Below are positions 1-12,024 of a stretch of 64,000 bases of DNA, one piece after another. Source of the stretch: Lutjanus erythropterus (Eukaryota > Chordata > Actinopteri > Lutjaniformes > Lutjanidae); the NCBI GenBank assembly GCA_020091685.1, contig CM034612.1, forward strand, positions 24,265,158 to 24,329,157, in the 5' to 3' direction. Position 1 is the first letter of the stretch. Each line of letters starts with the position of its first letter. A program made the position numbers and the translations under genes. Below the pieces are notes generated by a model. That model was given only the letters and a program-made list of their open reading frames with translations, was not told the DNA's origin and made no database searches.

Positions 1-420
1 AAAAAAACATTTCTCGTCAAATAAATGTCTTATTAAAGCTATATTATGAAACATTTCAGCATCAAAATATCTAAAAATACTTGATCAGGTTCATTTAACA
101 GTGTGTTTCCTGCTAACTGTTACTGGCTGGTTACTGGATTCTAAAACTTTTGGAAAAACACCCAACATAGTTCCCCTCTGCTTTTGAAGCATTAGCGTTC
201 TTCACCACATTTTTTTTTTGCCCAGTTTTAAAATCTAAAATCTCTGACAAACCCACTGTGTACAAGCTGCTGCATGAGGAGACCAAGACAGAGCTAAAAG
301 GAGAGTCAATGTTCGACTTAGATTTATCAAGTGAACATAAAAAAATTAATGGTTATGTCTTTCCGTGTCTGTTGGATCTGTAATCATAACTAATTTTATT
401 ATCTAACTCTAACCAAGGAA
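1..420. repeat. MITE-like terminus and partial copy of the roughly 300-bp repeat
   Basis: TTAAAGCTATATTATGAAAC (about 33-52) resembles TTAAAGCTGTAATATGTAAC at 7583, a TIR-like block. GAGACCAAGACAGAGCTAAA (about 279-298) belongs to the repeat that forms arrays at 10800-11700 and 14390-14880. Confidence 0.5.
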
Positions 421-448
421 GTTAATAAGCTTACCTTCCAAACTATTC

Positions 449-614
449 TAGAGCCCGACTGATTTACGGGTTGGGTCGATCGTATCGGCCGAAATTGGCC
501 ATCACAGATACATTGATTGTTTTTTTTTTCCAGAAAATAAAGCAAATATTCCGACCAGTATATCAACATCAGTTTTGAGATCAGCCCCAAAAATTCCATA
601 CTGGTTGGGCTCTA
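449..614. mobile_element. 166-bp hAT-like MITE with perfect 8-bp TSD
   Basis: Ends TAGAGCCCGACTGATTTAC and the complement of TAGAGCCCAACCAGTATGG. Target duplication AACTATTC at 441-448 and 615-622. Same family as the element in mkln1 intron 13. Confidence 0.88.
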
Positions 615-622
615 AACTATTC

Positions 623-1596
623 CAATAAAGGTCTAAGATATGTACAGATCAAGACAGTTGAAAACACACATCAGTGCATTATGTAATAATGATACTGTTC
701 CCAAATTTTCTCAAAAATACAGTACATTTGGCATTTTGGTATTGCAGTTTATTACTAATTGTCTTACATATACACTGCTCTCCATGTATCTGCAATAAGC
801 CAAAATAGGCTGATAACATTTGCCCTGTTTGTGTGTGAATCTGATATAAAAAGTGTATCATTCAGTGAGCATATTTTTGTCTGTGTGCAACATAATGTTG
901 TCTCTGTTCCGGTGTGTCTGCTTTTTTGGCACAAGGGTTCTTGAGTTGGTGTGCGTGAGTGTCTGTTGCAGACAGTCTGTAGAGCTAAACTGGAAGTACT
1001 TCATTGCAAAATGCTTTGTTATTGCAGAACTGTCCACAGACGACTGCACTCTCGATATCATTTTACATTTTACATCTGGACAAAAAAAAAAACTCAGAAT
1101 AATAATCCCCAGTGAGATGGAAAAGAACTGGTCCGGCCTGTACCAGCAGCAGCAGCAGCCCTGTCTCCTCTCTATTGTTCTGTGTGTCGGAAAGGGCAGC
1201 AGAACTTTTTTTTTTTTTTCTGGGAAAGTCGTGCTCTGCTGTTACATCAGGGAGAGGCAGAGGAAAGGCTATAAACGGCAAGTGTTCCAGGTCCATTTTC
1301 AACAATCTAGGCCAGTCACTCTGACGTAAACGCCAGCGAGGAAGAGGGGAGCTGTTGCATCGCTCACCGACGTGTAGAAGTGGATGTGGTTGATGAGGGA
1401 TGAACAAGTGTGTGTGTGCATGTTTGTGTGTAAAAAAAACAAACACCACAATGTCAGCAGCATAACCAAACCCATATATCAAGAGGCTTTCTGAGAATTT
1501 ACAGCCTCTGTGGGTTGGTTTTGTGAATTCGCAGGAACCAGATCTTGTACAATCCACACGTAATTCTGGCACTTCCTCCTGCAGAGTGTACTGCTG
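623..1596. other. No gene seen
   Basis: Non-coding, with homopolymer T and A runs and GT-rich stretches. Open frames here are short and have no recognisable domain. Confidence 0.6.
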
Positions 1597-2560
1597 CACT
1601 CTTAGAAAAAAAGGTGCTAACTGGAACCATAAAGGTGTCTTTGGTGCTCGGTCCCCACTGAAGAACGCTTACTGGTTCATGGTAGTACCAAGAAAACTTT
1701 TATACTCCAAGGGTTTTATCCAGCAACCCCTCTGGGGGTTCTACCAAGACCCCTTTTATATTCCAAGGGTTTTATCTAGGACCTACCCGGGGGGTTCTAC
1801 CAAAGAACTTTTTATATTCCAAGGGTTTTATTTAGCATCCACCCTACGGGTTCTACCAAGAACCTTTTTATATTGTGGTACAAAGAACCCTTGATAAACC
1901 TTTGCCAAAAGAGTTCTTCGAGGATTTTAACAATCCTTGAATGGTTCCATCCAAAACCCTCCCTGATGGTTTTATCCAGTTTTTTGCTAATGAGAACCCA
2001 CCCAGGGCATTCTACCAAGAACCTTTTTATATTCCATGGGTTTACACAAGAACCCATCATGGTGATTCTATCAAGAACCCTATCAATTATCTAGAATCTT
2101 TCCATCTGCTAAATGTGCCATCAAGAATCCACCCTGCGGGTTCTACCTAGAACCTTTTTAGTTTCCAAGGGTTTCATCTAGAACCCACAAAGGGGGAACC
2201 CTTTTATATTATGGCAGAAAAAATCCTTGATAAATGAGTTCTTTAAGGAATTCAACAATCCTTGAAGAACTCTTTCTTCCAAAAAGGGTTCTTAATGGAA
2301 TCCTTAGACTTACCAAAAAAAAAAAGAAAAAAAACATGACGAACTCTCTTAAAAAAAAAGGATTCTATTTCTAAGAGTGTATTACGGTCCAAAGAACCCT
2401 TGACAAACATTGTCTAAAGAGTTCTTAAGCAATCCGTGAAGAACTCTATTCTAAAAAGGGTTCTTAGTTGAAAAGGGATCTTAAAGGAACCCATAGTCGT
2501 TCTGGGCAGAAACTCAACCCTGCAGGAAGAACCCTTTTGGAACCTTTATTTCTAAGACAC
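1597..2560. mobile_element. TIR element carrying an internal minisatellite, copy 1
   Basis: Left end CACTCTTAGAAAAAAAGGTG; right end GGAACCTTTATTTCTAAGA. In between are degenerate tandem units of about 55-65 bp built on GGTTCTACCAAGAACC, TTTTATATTCCAAGGG and TTTTATCTAGAACCCA. An extra internal end-like sequence (TTTCTAAGAGTG at 2368-2379) suggests a composite. Two other copies lie at 16012 and 22125. Confidence 0.75.
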
Positions 2561-3689
2561 GGCTGGTCTATTTGGTTCTAGTCGCTGGGGTAACTGGTAC
2601 CTTGGAAGGAGTCCCCCCATCCCCCATCATCGCTGTGCAGGACAAAGACAAATGACAGACCAAAGAAACTCCCCCAGAAACGGATGTCCAAACAGACGGG
2701 AATAAATCCAGCAACAAATCCAGTCGTGTCAGTAGCAGGCGGAGCATCGATTGGTTTGTCTGTTTTTGCTATTCATCTCTCTGACCTCACAACTGTTTCT
2801 CTAACCCTGCCTGCCTCTTTGCATCGCCCCCCCTCCACCATCCCTCTCACTCCCCTCAGGGCCAGTGTCGCCATCCCTTCTGTTGCCTCGGGGACGTATC
2901 TCACTTTAGTGGACTCGCTCGCAGAGTGATGGGTGTGAGAGAAAGTTGAGGGAAGAGAAGAAAGAGGAGGAGGAGGAGGAGGAGGTGAGAGCATGCCAGG
3001 CAGTAAACAGATGACGAGAGACCGGTCAGAGTTTCGTTGCCACGGGGCTGCTGTGACACGGAGGACCAGGTTGAACTTCCCATGGCCCCCGTGACCTCAG
3101 ATAAGAGCTGGACGCCGGTCCTCTGCACGGAGAAATTCCCCGCCTCTGCTGACCTTCAGCGCTGGTTAAAGTGGTTAAGGGAAAGGTCAGTGTGGTCTCC
3201 GGGCCGATGGAAATGAGCACTTCCCCTTTTCAGCAGTGTGGTTTTGGGTGTCATGCACAGACGTCAAGCAGCATGGGATACATGACGCACGCTAAGCGCT
3301 CTCCCTCTCTGCCTCTCTCTGTGTCTCTTCCCATCTGTGGCTGAACAAGACACTGGAGGATGGCTAACATAGCAGCGTTGGTTCATGTGACACTCCCCTG
3401 TGCTTTTGGCCTACTTAGTGGAGCTGTAGCAGCCTGCACCTCCCCTAAAACTATCTCCTGTTTAACTAACTCCTCTCCAACTTCCTCCCCACTTATCCAG
3501 CTGTCAAAAATCCAGGTAAAACCTCGCCAGCTATCTCTCTGACAAAAATCTCCCCAGATATCTTTGCTTTTCCTTCTTTATATATGCCAGGTTCTCATCC
3601 ACATGTGTATTTCACTGTTGAAGCAAGGCTGTGACGGAAAATGATGATGATTGCTACTGGAGCAGAAAAAGTTTGCGGTAAGTTGTCAA
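2561..3689. other. GC-richer unique-looking stretch without a supported gene
   Basis: 2800-3240 is GC-richer and holds a GGA tract (about 2964-2984). No conserved protein and no convincing exon structure; possibly regulatory sequence. Confidence 0.4.
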
Positions 3690-3970
3690 TTAGAGCATGA
3701 CACGGCAGTGGGTTTTGACTCCCGTCCCATCTCACTCCCACTAAAACACTCCTGTCTTGTCCCAATCCCATTCTGGAAGAATGGCTCCTGCTCCATCCCA
3801 TTCCCATCAATCCACAGTCACGTGCCTGCAAAAAACTAACCTATTGTCATTATGATTCCAGCTCCCATTGATTTTTTTCCTGTCCTGTCCCAGTCCCATA
3901 TTCAATAGTAAAGATGACTCCCATCCCAATGGAATCCCACAAGAATCCCATGTTTCGCAGGATTCCTCCA
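3690..3970. repeat. CCCATCCCA-rich interspersed repeat
   Basis: Dense in TCCCGTCCCATCTCACTCCC-type units, such as GTCCCAATCCCATTCTGG and CTGTCCCAGTCCCAT. Recognised from memory as a common teleost dispersed repeat. Confidence 0.5.
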
Positions 3971-4055
3971 AAAATGTCAGCCTCTATTGTCAACGTAAAT
4001 TTATAATATTTGTTATAATGGCTAACCCGACCTGACGTTGTTACACAGAATCATA

Positions 4056-4465
4056 TGGGCAGTCATCCTTAGGAACTGTTTGGAAAAAGGGCAGGCACTT
4101 TCAAAAAACACAACCAGGTGATTGGATGAGCCATATGTCTATCTCGTCTAACACAGGCTAACTTCAACCAATCCGATCAAACTCTTGCTGAAGCCTTCAG
4201 TGTCGTTCTTTGCTCTTCTTTCAATGAAGAAATTCTCTCCAGTTCTGATATAACTGATGTTATCACAGTATCTATAGTAACCTCTTCAGAGCAGCCATTA
4301 TTTGTTTGAGATGAGTTGCTTCCATGGACGCTTCCCGCTGTCGTAGGACACTAATTGGCTGCACCACTTTCGGTGCAGACACAAAATGGATAACTTGAGG
4401 TCTAGCAAGATGGGTTTTTGCGTGATCTAGCAAATCCAGCTGCCTCGCAAGGTGAAGTAACCGCT
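4056..4465 (-). repeat. Dispersed repeat shared with 21209-21398 (inverted)
   Basis: TTTGGAAAAAGGGCAGGCAC (4080-4099) and AATCCAGCTGCCTCGCAAGG (4432-4451) both match the complement of the 21.2-21.4 kb copy. The middle here is about 200 bp longer. A small hairpin CTGCACC/GGTGCAG lies at 4351-4377. Confidence 0.65.
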
Positions 4466-6984
4466 GCTCAAGACCAAGAGAATTCTTGTCCGTAATTTCC
4501 AAACAGCTGGAAAAGATGAAGGTGTTAGCCCAGAAGTCAGCCAATGCCAACATTAAGCTAATGCTAATGCTAGCATTTTGCATTTACAACATTTCTACAG
4601 TGAGAATGTGTCCTTTACAGAAGCTCTGCCATCCAGCTTTGAACTACAGTGTCTTTTGGACACTTTTTGAGATAAAACAATCATGATAAATTATTTTTTT
4701 CAGCTGGAAACAGTTGTTGTTGTTAGCATGTTGTTAGCCATCCACTGTCTATCCCACGATGCCTTAGGTTGAGTCTGTTGAACAATCAGAAGCTGTGTTC
4801 CTCACTTGTCAGCCAAACAGAATCTAATGTCCAGGGATGTTTTGAGCCCACCAAAAAAAGAAAAAAATCATGACCATGAGTGGCTCAACCGCAATTGGCA
4901 ACGTCACAGACCTACTCTGATGTACCCAATCCTGGATCTATCTTTACAAAGTCATGTTGAGTGACCAAGCATTTTTCCAACCCACAGAACTATATAAGTA
5001 GAATCCCGTCAAATTAATTTTCCACCCATTTCCCAAAATTCTCTTGAGTCAGCTGCTTCAAAGACCTCATCATTAGACCAGCTCACTGGATGGAATGGAA
5101 CAACAAACTGGAAACAACAAAAATGTCTCTGGTGTGGTACAATGTAGTCATACAGTCAGCTCTGACTCAGTACCGTCAAACAGCAATAGGCCTATCTGTC
5201 TAAAGTCTGCTGACAGTAGCTATTGGTCAGTGCCAAGTAAGACTGAGACAGCAGAACTCCCAAGTGTACTGAATTAAGCAGGGGGGAATATTTTTCTTAT
5301 GAATTTAACTTTTCATTTGCAGGAGAAAGATTGTGTTAAAGATACATATACATACATATACCTATACCTACCTAAATATCTAAATTTTGCTAACGTTAGC
5401 TAACATTGGCGACTACAAACTAACGGTCATATCAGAACAAGTAAGAGCTGAATTCCTGAGTGTGTTGACTTTAGCAAGGGTTCCTATTGTACTGTACAAG
5501 AAGAAGAATGTGTCACTTCTTTCAAAAGTTATATGGCCGTGTTAAAGAGCCACACTGAAGTCGAAGTTTGCATGCCTGTGTGCCTCTCCTCCTGCTGCAT
5601 ATGAATTTAGGGGAAGAGTGCACAATAATAGTAGGAGACATGATAACCAGGATTTCACAGGCTTTTTTGGGGGAAAGTTGCAGCGTAAAATGCTTGATTT
5701 CACAGCAGCTTTTCTATAAATTTGTGACGCAAGTTGCCGTGTTTTTAGGCATTTTTTGCAATGAAATTATAGGGACAAAACTTGAAAAAAAAAGTGTTTT
5801 TTTTTGTATAATTCTTCAAAAAGTCAAAGGCTACTTGTTCCACCCAAAACAAAACAAAAAATTCCCCACAAAAAAACCTGTTAAAAATAAAACAGTCGGT
5901 TCTTTGAGACATACATGTTTAATGGTTGCACAAGGGGCTGCTATGATTGGTAGGACTCACACGAACTGATTGGTCAAATTAAGACAAAGGTTGCAATGAT
6001 TGGACAAAATTGCAAGATTGTGCAGAATTCACAGAGATTAGCTGAATTTGCTTCAATTGTTACAATCGCAACATTTCAACTTCCTGCACGAACTGATGAC
6101 TGATGTATTCTGCTGGATTTACAGAGGTATTGCTACTTTACCATCGTCAGTTTGACGGGAAAATTCTCCACCCCTAAAAAGAAGGCATAGACATGCAATT
6201 AGTGAAATAGATAAATTTGAATTTGACCATCAATGAATTATAAAATTTCTACAGATTTCTACTAAACTTTTCTTTCTTTTTCCAAGTGAACATTTGGCTG
6301 CATTTACGTCAGTATAACATCGACACCATCTCCACCTGCTGATCTCATAGAAATCCTGTTGCTGAACTCCACCTATGAGCCCTCAAGCTCTCCATCACTG
6401 GCAGTGTGGCATTACCCGGATCAGTCTGGGACCTGACAGCATAATGAGCTGTTGTCTTAGTAAATCAGGCGCTGAATACACAAAGATCGCAGCCATAAAA
6501 CTCAATAAAAACTGCATCGCACATTGGCTCTGCACTGTTTTCTTAGTAAATCCTGAGTGAAAATGTAAAACCTCTGTTTATCCTCGAAGAGCATTCCTGT
6601 GCCTTATTTTATTATATACCTTTGTAGAATTGTCTTCACCCAACTTGCCATTCAAAAATCTTCCAGAAACTTTCTTTCATCTGATTCTCTCCTCCAAACA
6701 TCTTCACTCAAACTGTGTCTTCAAAACTGTGGTGCAAATCAGGGATATTATTACCTCCTCTCTAATTCTTATCCAATTATCTCAGCTCAGTCAAGTTCCT
6801 CAAGTAGGCTATCTTTTCAAACTCCACACAAACTTTTGTCTTCTCCTACTCCCCTAAAACTTCTGTGACTACAGCAAATGTCTTTAACCCATTCAAATAT
6901 TTCCATCAGGACTGACTCGGACTCTCCTTTCAAATCTTACTCTACTGTCTCTGCTCCAATTTTAGTATCCTTTAACCATCACAT
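4466..6984. other. No gene seen; degenerate repeat-like sequence
   Basis: Non-coding. 5615-6100 has the look of an old interspersed repeat (GATTTCACAG and TTGCAATGA-type blocks). Short open frames show no domain. Confidence 0.5.
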
Positions 6985-7307
6985 GACTTGGATTCAAGTC
7001 AGACTCGAGCCACAATTTGTGATGACTTTGGACTTGACAAAAGCAAAAAAAGACTTGCAACTCGACTTGGACTTTAACACCAGTGACTTGTGACTTCACT
7101 TGGACCTGAACCTTTTGACTTGAAAATACTTGATACCTTCCCCAAAGCCCAGGATTAAAAAGTCTTTAAAATGTCCCACAAATCAGTTAATTTCCCTTCA
7201 TTTCCTGAAATTACCAAAGTGAACGCTATTTACTCCCAGCAAGTCGACACTTAATTCCCCAAATAGACTTTGTTTTGAAGCAAGTGGACAAGAATTAAGT
7301 TTCAGGA

Positions 7308-7580
7308 GAGACCCATTATGAACTAACGTTATCTTACTGAGCTCCAGTGAATTTAATGACAGAAGAACTGAAAAAAAATGATAAAGACTATTTTGTTCAT
7401 TTACAAAACCTACAAGGTAGCCAACAAAAAACAAATTGTAGCAAAAAAAAAGGTGTGGGTTGAAATTACAGATGGCGGTGCAACAATTTCCAACTTTGTT
7501 CAGCATATAAAGTTGCACAAAAACAGTAAGTCAAGGCCAATATTAACATAGTAAGTGAGCTAATGTTTAGCTAACGTTAA
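7308..7580 (+). pseudogene. BED zinc-finger remnant of hAT transposase, unit 1
   Basis: Contains the open stretch described for 7396-7551. It is repeated, in shorter and more decayed form, at about 8026-8250; both units end with TTAACATAGT and TAATGTTTAGCTA. Confidence 0.55.
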
Positions 7581-8025
7581 CTTAAAGCTGTAATATGTAA
7601 CATTTCTGCATTAAAATGTGTAAAAACACTAAACATATCTTACATATTGTGTTGAGTGTTGTACTTTAATTATCCCAAATTACAGAGAGAAATCTGCGAT
7701 TTATTCAAGGTAAGGTAAGGTTGCTAGCTAGTTGCTAGCTGCTACAACGTCCGGGGAAACATGGGATACGTCCAGTATGTCAGAGGATGAACAAGGAAGC
7801 TGTCACACTTAATTAAATGTAACATGAGTCCATGAACATGATTTCTGCCTGGTCATGTCAAACAGACTTTCATCTGGTATGGCGGTGGTTTAAAAGAATA
7901 TAACAACTCCCATAATCCCACACCACTTCCCAACATTTTTATCGTATTAATGTGAAACCCTTATTCCTCAGATCCACGTTTTTTTTTAACCAGTCTGATG
8001 GCAATCAACTTGCATAAGAAAAACA

Positions 8026-8250
8026 TGCCCATTAACGTTGTGTTACTGAGCTCCACCTGAAAAAATGACACAAAAGAAAATTTGGTTCACGTACAAAGAC
8101 CACAAGGTGCTTAACGAAAAAAGAATTGCAGAATTAAGCAAAATGTGCAGGTCGAAAATTACAGACGGAAACTTCTAAATTCATCTGACATTTGAAGTTG
8201 CACTAAGTCAAGGCTGATATTAACATAGTGAGGTAATGTTTAGCTAGCGT
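8026..8250 (+). pseudogene. BED zinc-finger remnant of hAT transposase, unit 2
   Basis: Shares TTACTGAGCTCCA, CACAAGGTGC/CTACAAGGTAGC, ATTACAGACGG and TCAAGGC-GATATTAACATAGT blocks with 7308-7580. Frame not intact. Confidence 0.5.
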
Positions 8251-8377
8251 TACTAAATAACTAAATAGCTTTGTAAATCTTGTTTACAAAGATTTGTTTA
8301 GGATACAAAACTTAAAATTCAGAGCTTGGGACTTGACTTGAGACCTACTTGTGACTTGCAAAACAATGACTTGGTCC

Positions 8378-10458
8378 CATCTTTCTACGTCTCTCCAAAC
8401 AAACATCTGCAGCTCCATCCTTTCAGTTTCTATCATCCAAACTGGTGGTGAGAATCTGCTTTTCAGCTCTCTCTCATTCTGCTCCTGTGAACACTTCCTG
8501 GTGGCAGAGCTCTCTCTGTCATGCTCTGCAATGCGAACGCCTCGTTCCGAACACAAATCAAAGCAAACAAGGAGAGTGTGTGTGTTTTATGTGTGTGTGA
8601 AGTGGGGAGAGGGAGGGCAGCGAGGGAGAAAACACACAACTATCAAGAGCTTGTAGTCTTTTCTAGCTAAACCACATCCATGACCCCCGACTATCACCTT
8701 TTCTTCTCTTCCTCTTTACATTTCTGTTTATATCTCGCCCCCGCAGCCCATTTTTCATCCCCATCTCATGGTTTAATTGCCGTGACCAGCAGACATATGG
8801 ACAGTGTGCTGTTGCCAGAAAATGTTACATCTTTGTTAACGCCGGACGTTCCTACAGTACAGCAGCTCTGCCAAATGAGAGCGAACCAAGGAAACTAACA
8901 AATGTAATACAAAGTGAGTTAATGACAAATATTGTCACGCTTCCTTGTTTTTTTCCTATAAATCTCATTATATCAACACCCTCCGTCTCTCTTTCTCTTG
9001 CTTCCCTCCCTCATCTCCTCTCTAATAAAGACGTGGGAGGTTTTCTCCTCCATTACCCGTGCCCTGCTGAGGTTTCATTTCACGTCCTCCCCAGGCCGGT
9101 TGTATGCCAAGCAGCTCAGTGCCAGGCCAGGCTCTCCCTGCCAACTCACCCTGCATCCTGCAGGCTGCTTAACAATGCAATCTGCCGCTCACCTCTGACC
9201 AGACCGGCTCCATTCACAGACTCGAAGAAGGCACGCAATGCAGTTAAAGGCTTCAGGAGGAAAATACAGTAGTGTAGTGGTTGATAAAAAGGCGACAGGC
9301 CATGATCTCAAGTCATTACACAATGAGTCAGAGGTGGGGTCTACAGACAGAGATGTCACACAGTCAGTACAAACAAGGGCTGTTATGATACACGCTATTG
9401 GAAATGCCTCCAGTACAGCCTAAACTGCTGGATTCTACCCACCAATCTGATATCACATAATTTATTAGACCTGAAACGTAACCCTTCTACTTCCAAGCAG
9501 CATCCGATATGCCAAATCTTTTTAATTATACCGGCTAAAAAGCCGGTCCATATAACAAAGTGTTATTAGATCGGTACTTGTATTGGTCTATATGCAAAGT
9601 TCAGGTATCAGAATCCGTATTGATAAGGACAAAAAGGTATTGGAATGTCTTTAGGCAAAACCAAATTGAAATACGACATTAACATTCATAATTCCCAGAG
9701 GATGATTCTATATAGTTTTGGGGATTCCCAAAACTTTTGTCTAGTGCAACTGACAGGGCCATGAATTGAACCCTTAAACAAACAGATTTTTTAAAAGTTT
9801 GCTTTGGGATATTCATGATCCCCAGAGGATGAATACAACTGACTTCTACGATCAGTGGATTTAGTTCCCAACTCTGGAAATGGAACCATCTATGAAGCAT
9901 GTGAATCCCACATCACTGTAGCGCCAGTGATGCCATAACATGGCAGATTTCCATGATATTTACTGAGCACAGTCATGCTCCAAGGAGTGTAATTCTTTGC
10001 TCTAGCAGCACCCTCAAGACAAAGATCGACATTTTTGCCTCAACACTGTTAAGGCTCTAAGAATAGTCAAATATCCTTGTAATAAAGTTGTTTGTTTGGC
10101 TCTCTCGGGTGTAATGAACGTTACAGCCTCTTGAGAACACAAGCAGAGAGTCCGGTTTCAGTAATATTAATGTCAACCAGTGACGGTGGGTACGTCCTAA
10201 ATCTAAGGGTTGAGTAATCTGACTTTCTGCAGATTTTCCCCTCACCACTATCCTGCATAATACATTCTGTCAGATGGCTCATTTGAGAACCATCTTCCCA
10301 TGTCCATTTTCCATCCCTGAGGAAGCCCAGCGTTTGCTGAGGAAATATTTGAGGAGTGTCCATTAACGAGGTTGTTATGAAAGTCTTCTAACAGCCAAGA
10401 AAGTTCGAGTCTGCTGCGATCCGAGCGGGCAGCCGGCCAGTGAGACGATGACTGTGGA
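8378..10458. other. Unique-looking non-coding sequence
   Basis: 8440-9250 is moderately GC-rich with CT-rich stretches; 9510-9660 has a TATTGGTCTATA-type repeat fragment. Nearby, AATTCCCAGAGGATGA (about 9691) and ATCCCCAGAGGATGAA (about 9818) are partial repeats of each other. No supported gene. Confidence 0.4.
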
Positions 10459-10623
10459 TAGCAACCGGGGCGATTGGCTCAGAGCTGGAACAGGCACAGC
10501 TCTGGACAAACAAAAGCCTGTGTCACTACTTTTATAGTGAGCGGAGGGTAAACACATTTCATAATCAAATGTGCACTTGCCCAACCTACGCGGACACTGA
10601 CTCATTTTCACTGCGTGTTTGCA
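10459..10623. repeat. 165-bp duplicated segment, copy A
   Basis: Matches 11860-12024 base for base except for four substitutions and no indel, offset 1,401 bp. Contains an inverted CCAAT (GATTGGCTC) and the 8-bp inverted repeat CAGAGCTG/CAGCTCTG at about 10479-10504. Confidence 0.93.
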
Positions 10624-10799
10624 GTTGTTCTTAGTGACAAAGTCACAGAGAATCATCACCCGACTCTGCAGTTACGGGGCGTTTTAGCTTGTTTTGGTTT
10701 TACGGCCCGAAAAATTCACCATTTTGATTCACAGCTCTCATCAACCTCGTTTCCAGCAGTGGAAGAGGAAAAAAAGCTCTAGAAGCCCACTGTAGGCTA

Positions 10800-11720
10800 C
10801 CTGCCAGCACCAAACATTCTGCAACATACTGTAGCATTTAGCAGCTAATAGGACAGATATTTTTCTCATGAGTTGGTAAAGACCAAAAACAAAGCTAATA
10901 CTGTAGGAAAGTGATTATTGGAAATTCATCACATTACCAGAAACATGGCCATAAATGTTACTCTGCATCTGCTGAAAGCTAAATAAGGTATGAAACAGAG
11001 GAAAGCAACAAAACCTCACATTTTAGAAGCTAAATCTAGACAGTTTGACATTTTTGCTTGACAAATGACTCATAAATTCCTTGCTTGTCAAAACTATTGT
11101 TGGTTGATTTTCTATCAATGGAGTGTAGCTGCTAATAGGAATAGGACAGGTACTTTTCTCAGAAGATGGTGGAGACCAAAAACAGAGCAAAAACTGAAGG
11201 AGGCTCAAAACTTTACATTCATGAGGCCACCAGAAACATGGCTGTAAATGTTGCTACTATTGTGTTAAAATGGGCAACTGTTTGCTGACACATTAGCTAT
11301 ATCTATTAGCTATAAAACAGGAAAAAACAACCAATCCTCAAGTTTTATAGGCTAAAACTAGACACAATTTGACAATTCTGTTTGATAAATGATTTGTCAA
11401 TTTCTTGATTATCCAAACCATTGTGAATTAATTTTCTGTCAATAGCAGGTAATGGGATCGATATTTTACTCAGTAGTTGGTGGCGACCAAAAACAGAGCT
11501 AAAACTACCACAGACTCAATATTGGATATACATAAGGCCACCAGAAACATGACTTCTACTGTGTATACTGGACATTAGCTATAGGTATTAGCTAATAAAC
11601 AGACAGCAACAAATACTCACATTTTAGAAGCTAAAACTACATAGTTTGACATTTTTATTGAAAAATGACTTGTTGATTCATTGATTATCGTGCAGAGACC
11701 CACATCAGGTTATGTGGTAA
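10800..11720. repeat. Array of a roughly 300-bp repeat (three or more units)
   Basis: The block GGAGACCAAAAACAGAGC recurs in variant form at about 10880, 11170 and 11486; CCACCAGAAACATGGC/GAC follows at about 11227 and 11540. Units also contain AATTTTCTGTCAATAGC and CATTTTAGAAGCTAAAACTA. Other copies lie at 14390-14880 and 28835-29090. Confidence 0.75.
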
Positions 11721-11859
11721 AACATTTCTAGAAGAATAGCATTTTGACGCTAAAACTTGCATACGTTGACCTAAATTTCAGTGTTTGGATTTGAGTAAAC
11801 AAGGAGCTACAGATTGATATAAAAACCTCAAAAAACAAAAAGCAATGGACCCACCCAAG

Positions 11860-12024
11860 TAGCAACCGGGGTGATTGGCTCAGAGCTGGAACAGGCACAG
11901 CTCTGGACAAACAAAAGCTTGTGTCACTACTTTTATAGTGAGCGGAGGGTAAACACATTTCATAATCAAATGCGCACTTGCCCAACCTACGCGGACACTG
12001 ACTCATTTTCACTGCATGTTTGCA
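11860..12024. repeat. 165-bp duplicated segment, copy B
   Basis: Copy of 10459-10623, in the same orientation; the 300-bp-repeat array lies between the two copies. Confidence 0.93.

Larger units (their letters stand above)
6985..8377 (+). mobile_element. Decayed hAT transposon with two BED-finger remnants
   Basis: Outer parts are ACTTGGACTTG-rich (about 6985-7130 and 8320-8377), a sequence known from fish DNA transposons. A + strand frame at 7396-7551 reads WVEITDGGATISNFVQHIKL, the C-terminal half of a hAT/ZBED-type BED zinc finger with HxxxH kept but the CxxC pair lost. A related block recurs at about 8026-8250 (ATTACAGACGG and TTTGAAGTTGCAC). The element is broken and non-autonomous. Boundaries are approximate. 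Confidence 0.6.

Noticed and set aside
1523-2150. Open frames rich in FYIPRVL/EPF-type repeats
   Set aside because: They lie in the degenerate minisatellite core of a TIR element; the periodicity is that of the DNA repeat, and both strands are open.
1597-2560. Array of short direct repeats resembling a CRISPR
   Set aside because: Units are degenerate, partly palindromic, without constant repeat and unique spacer alternation, in a vertebrate genome; fits a minisatellite in a transposon.
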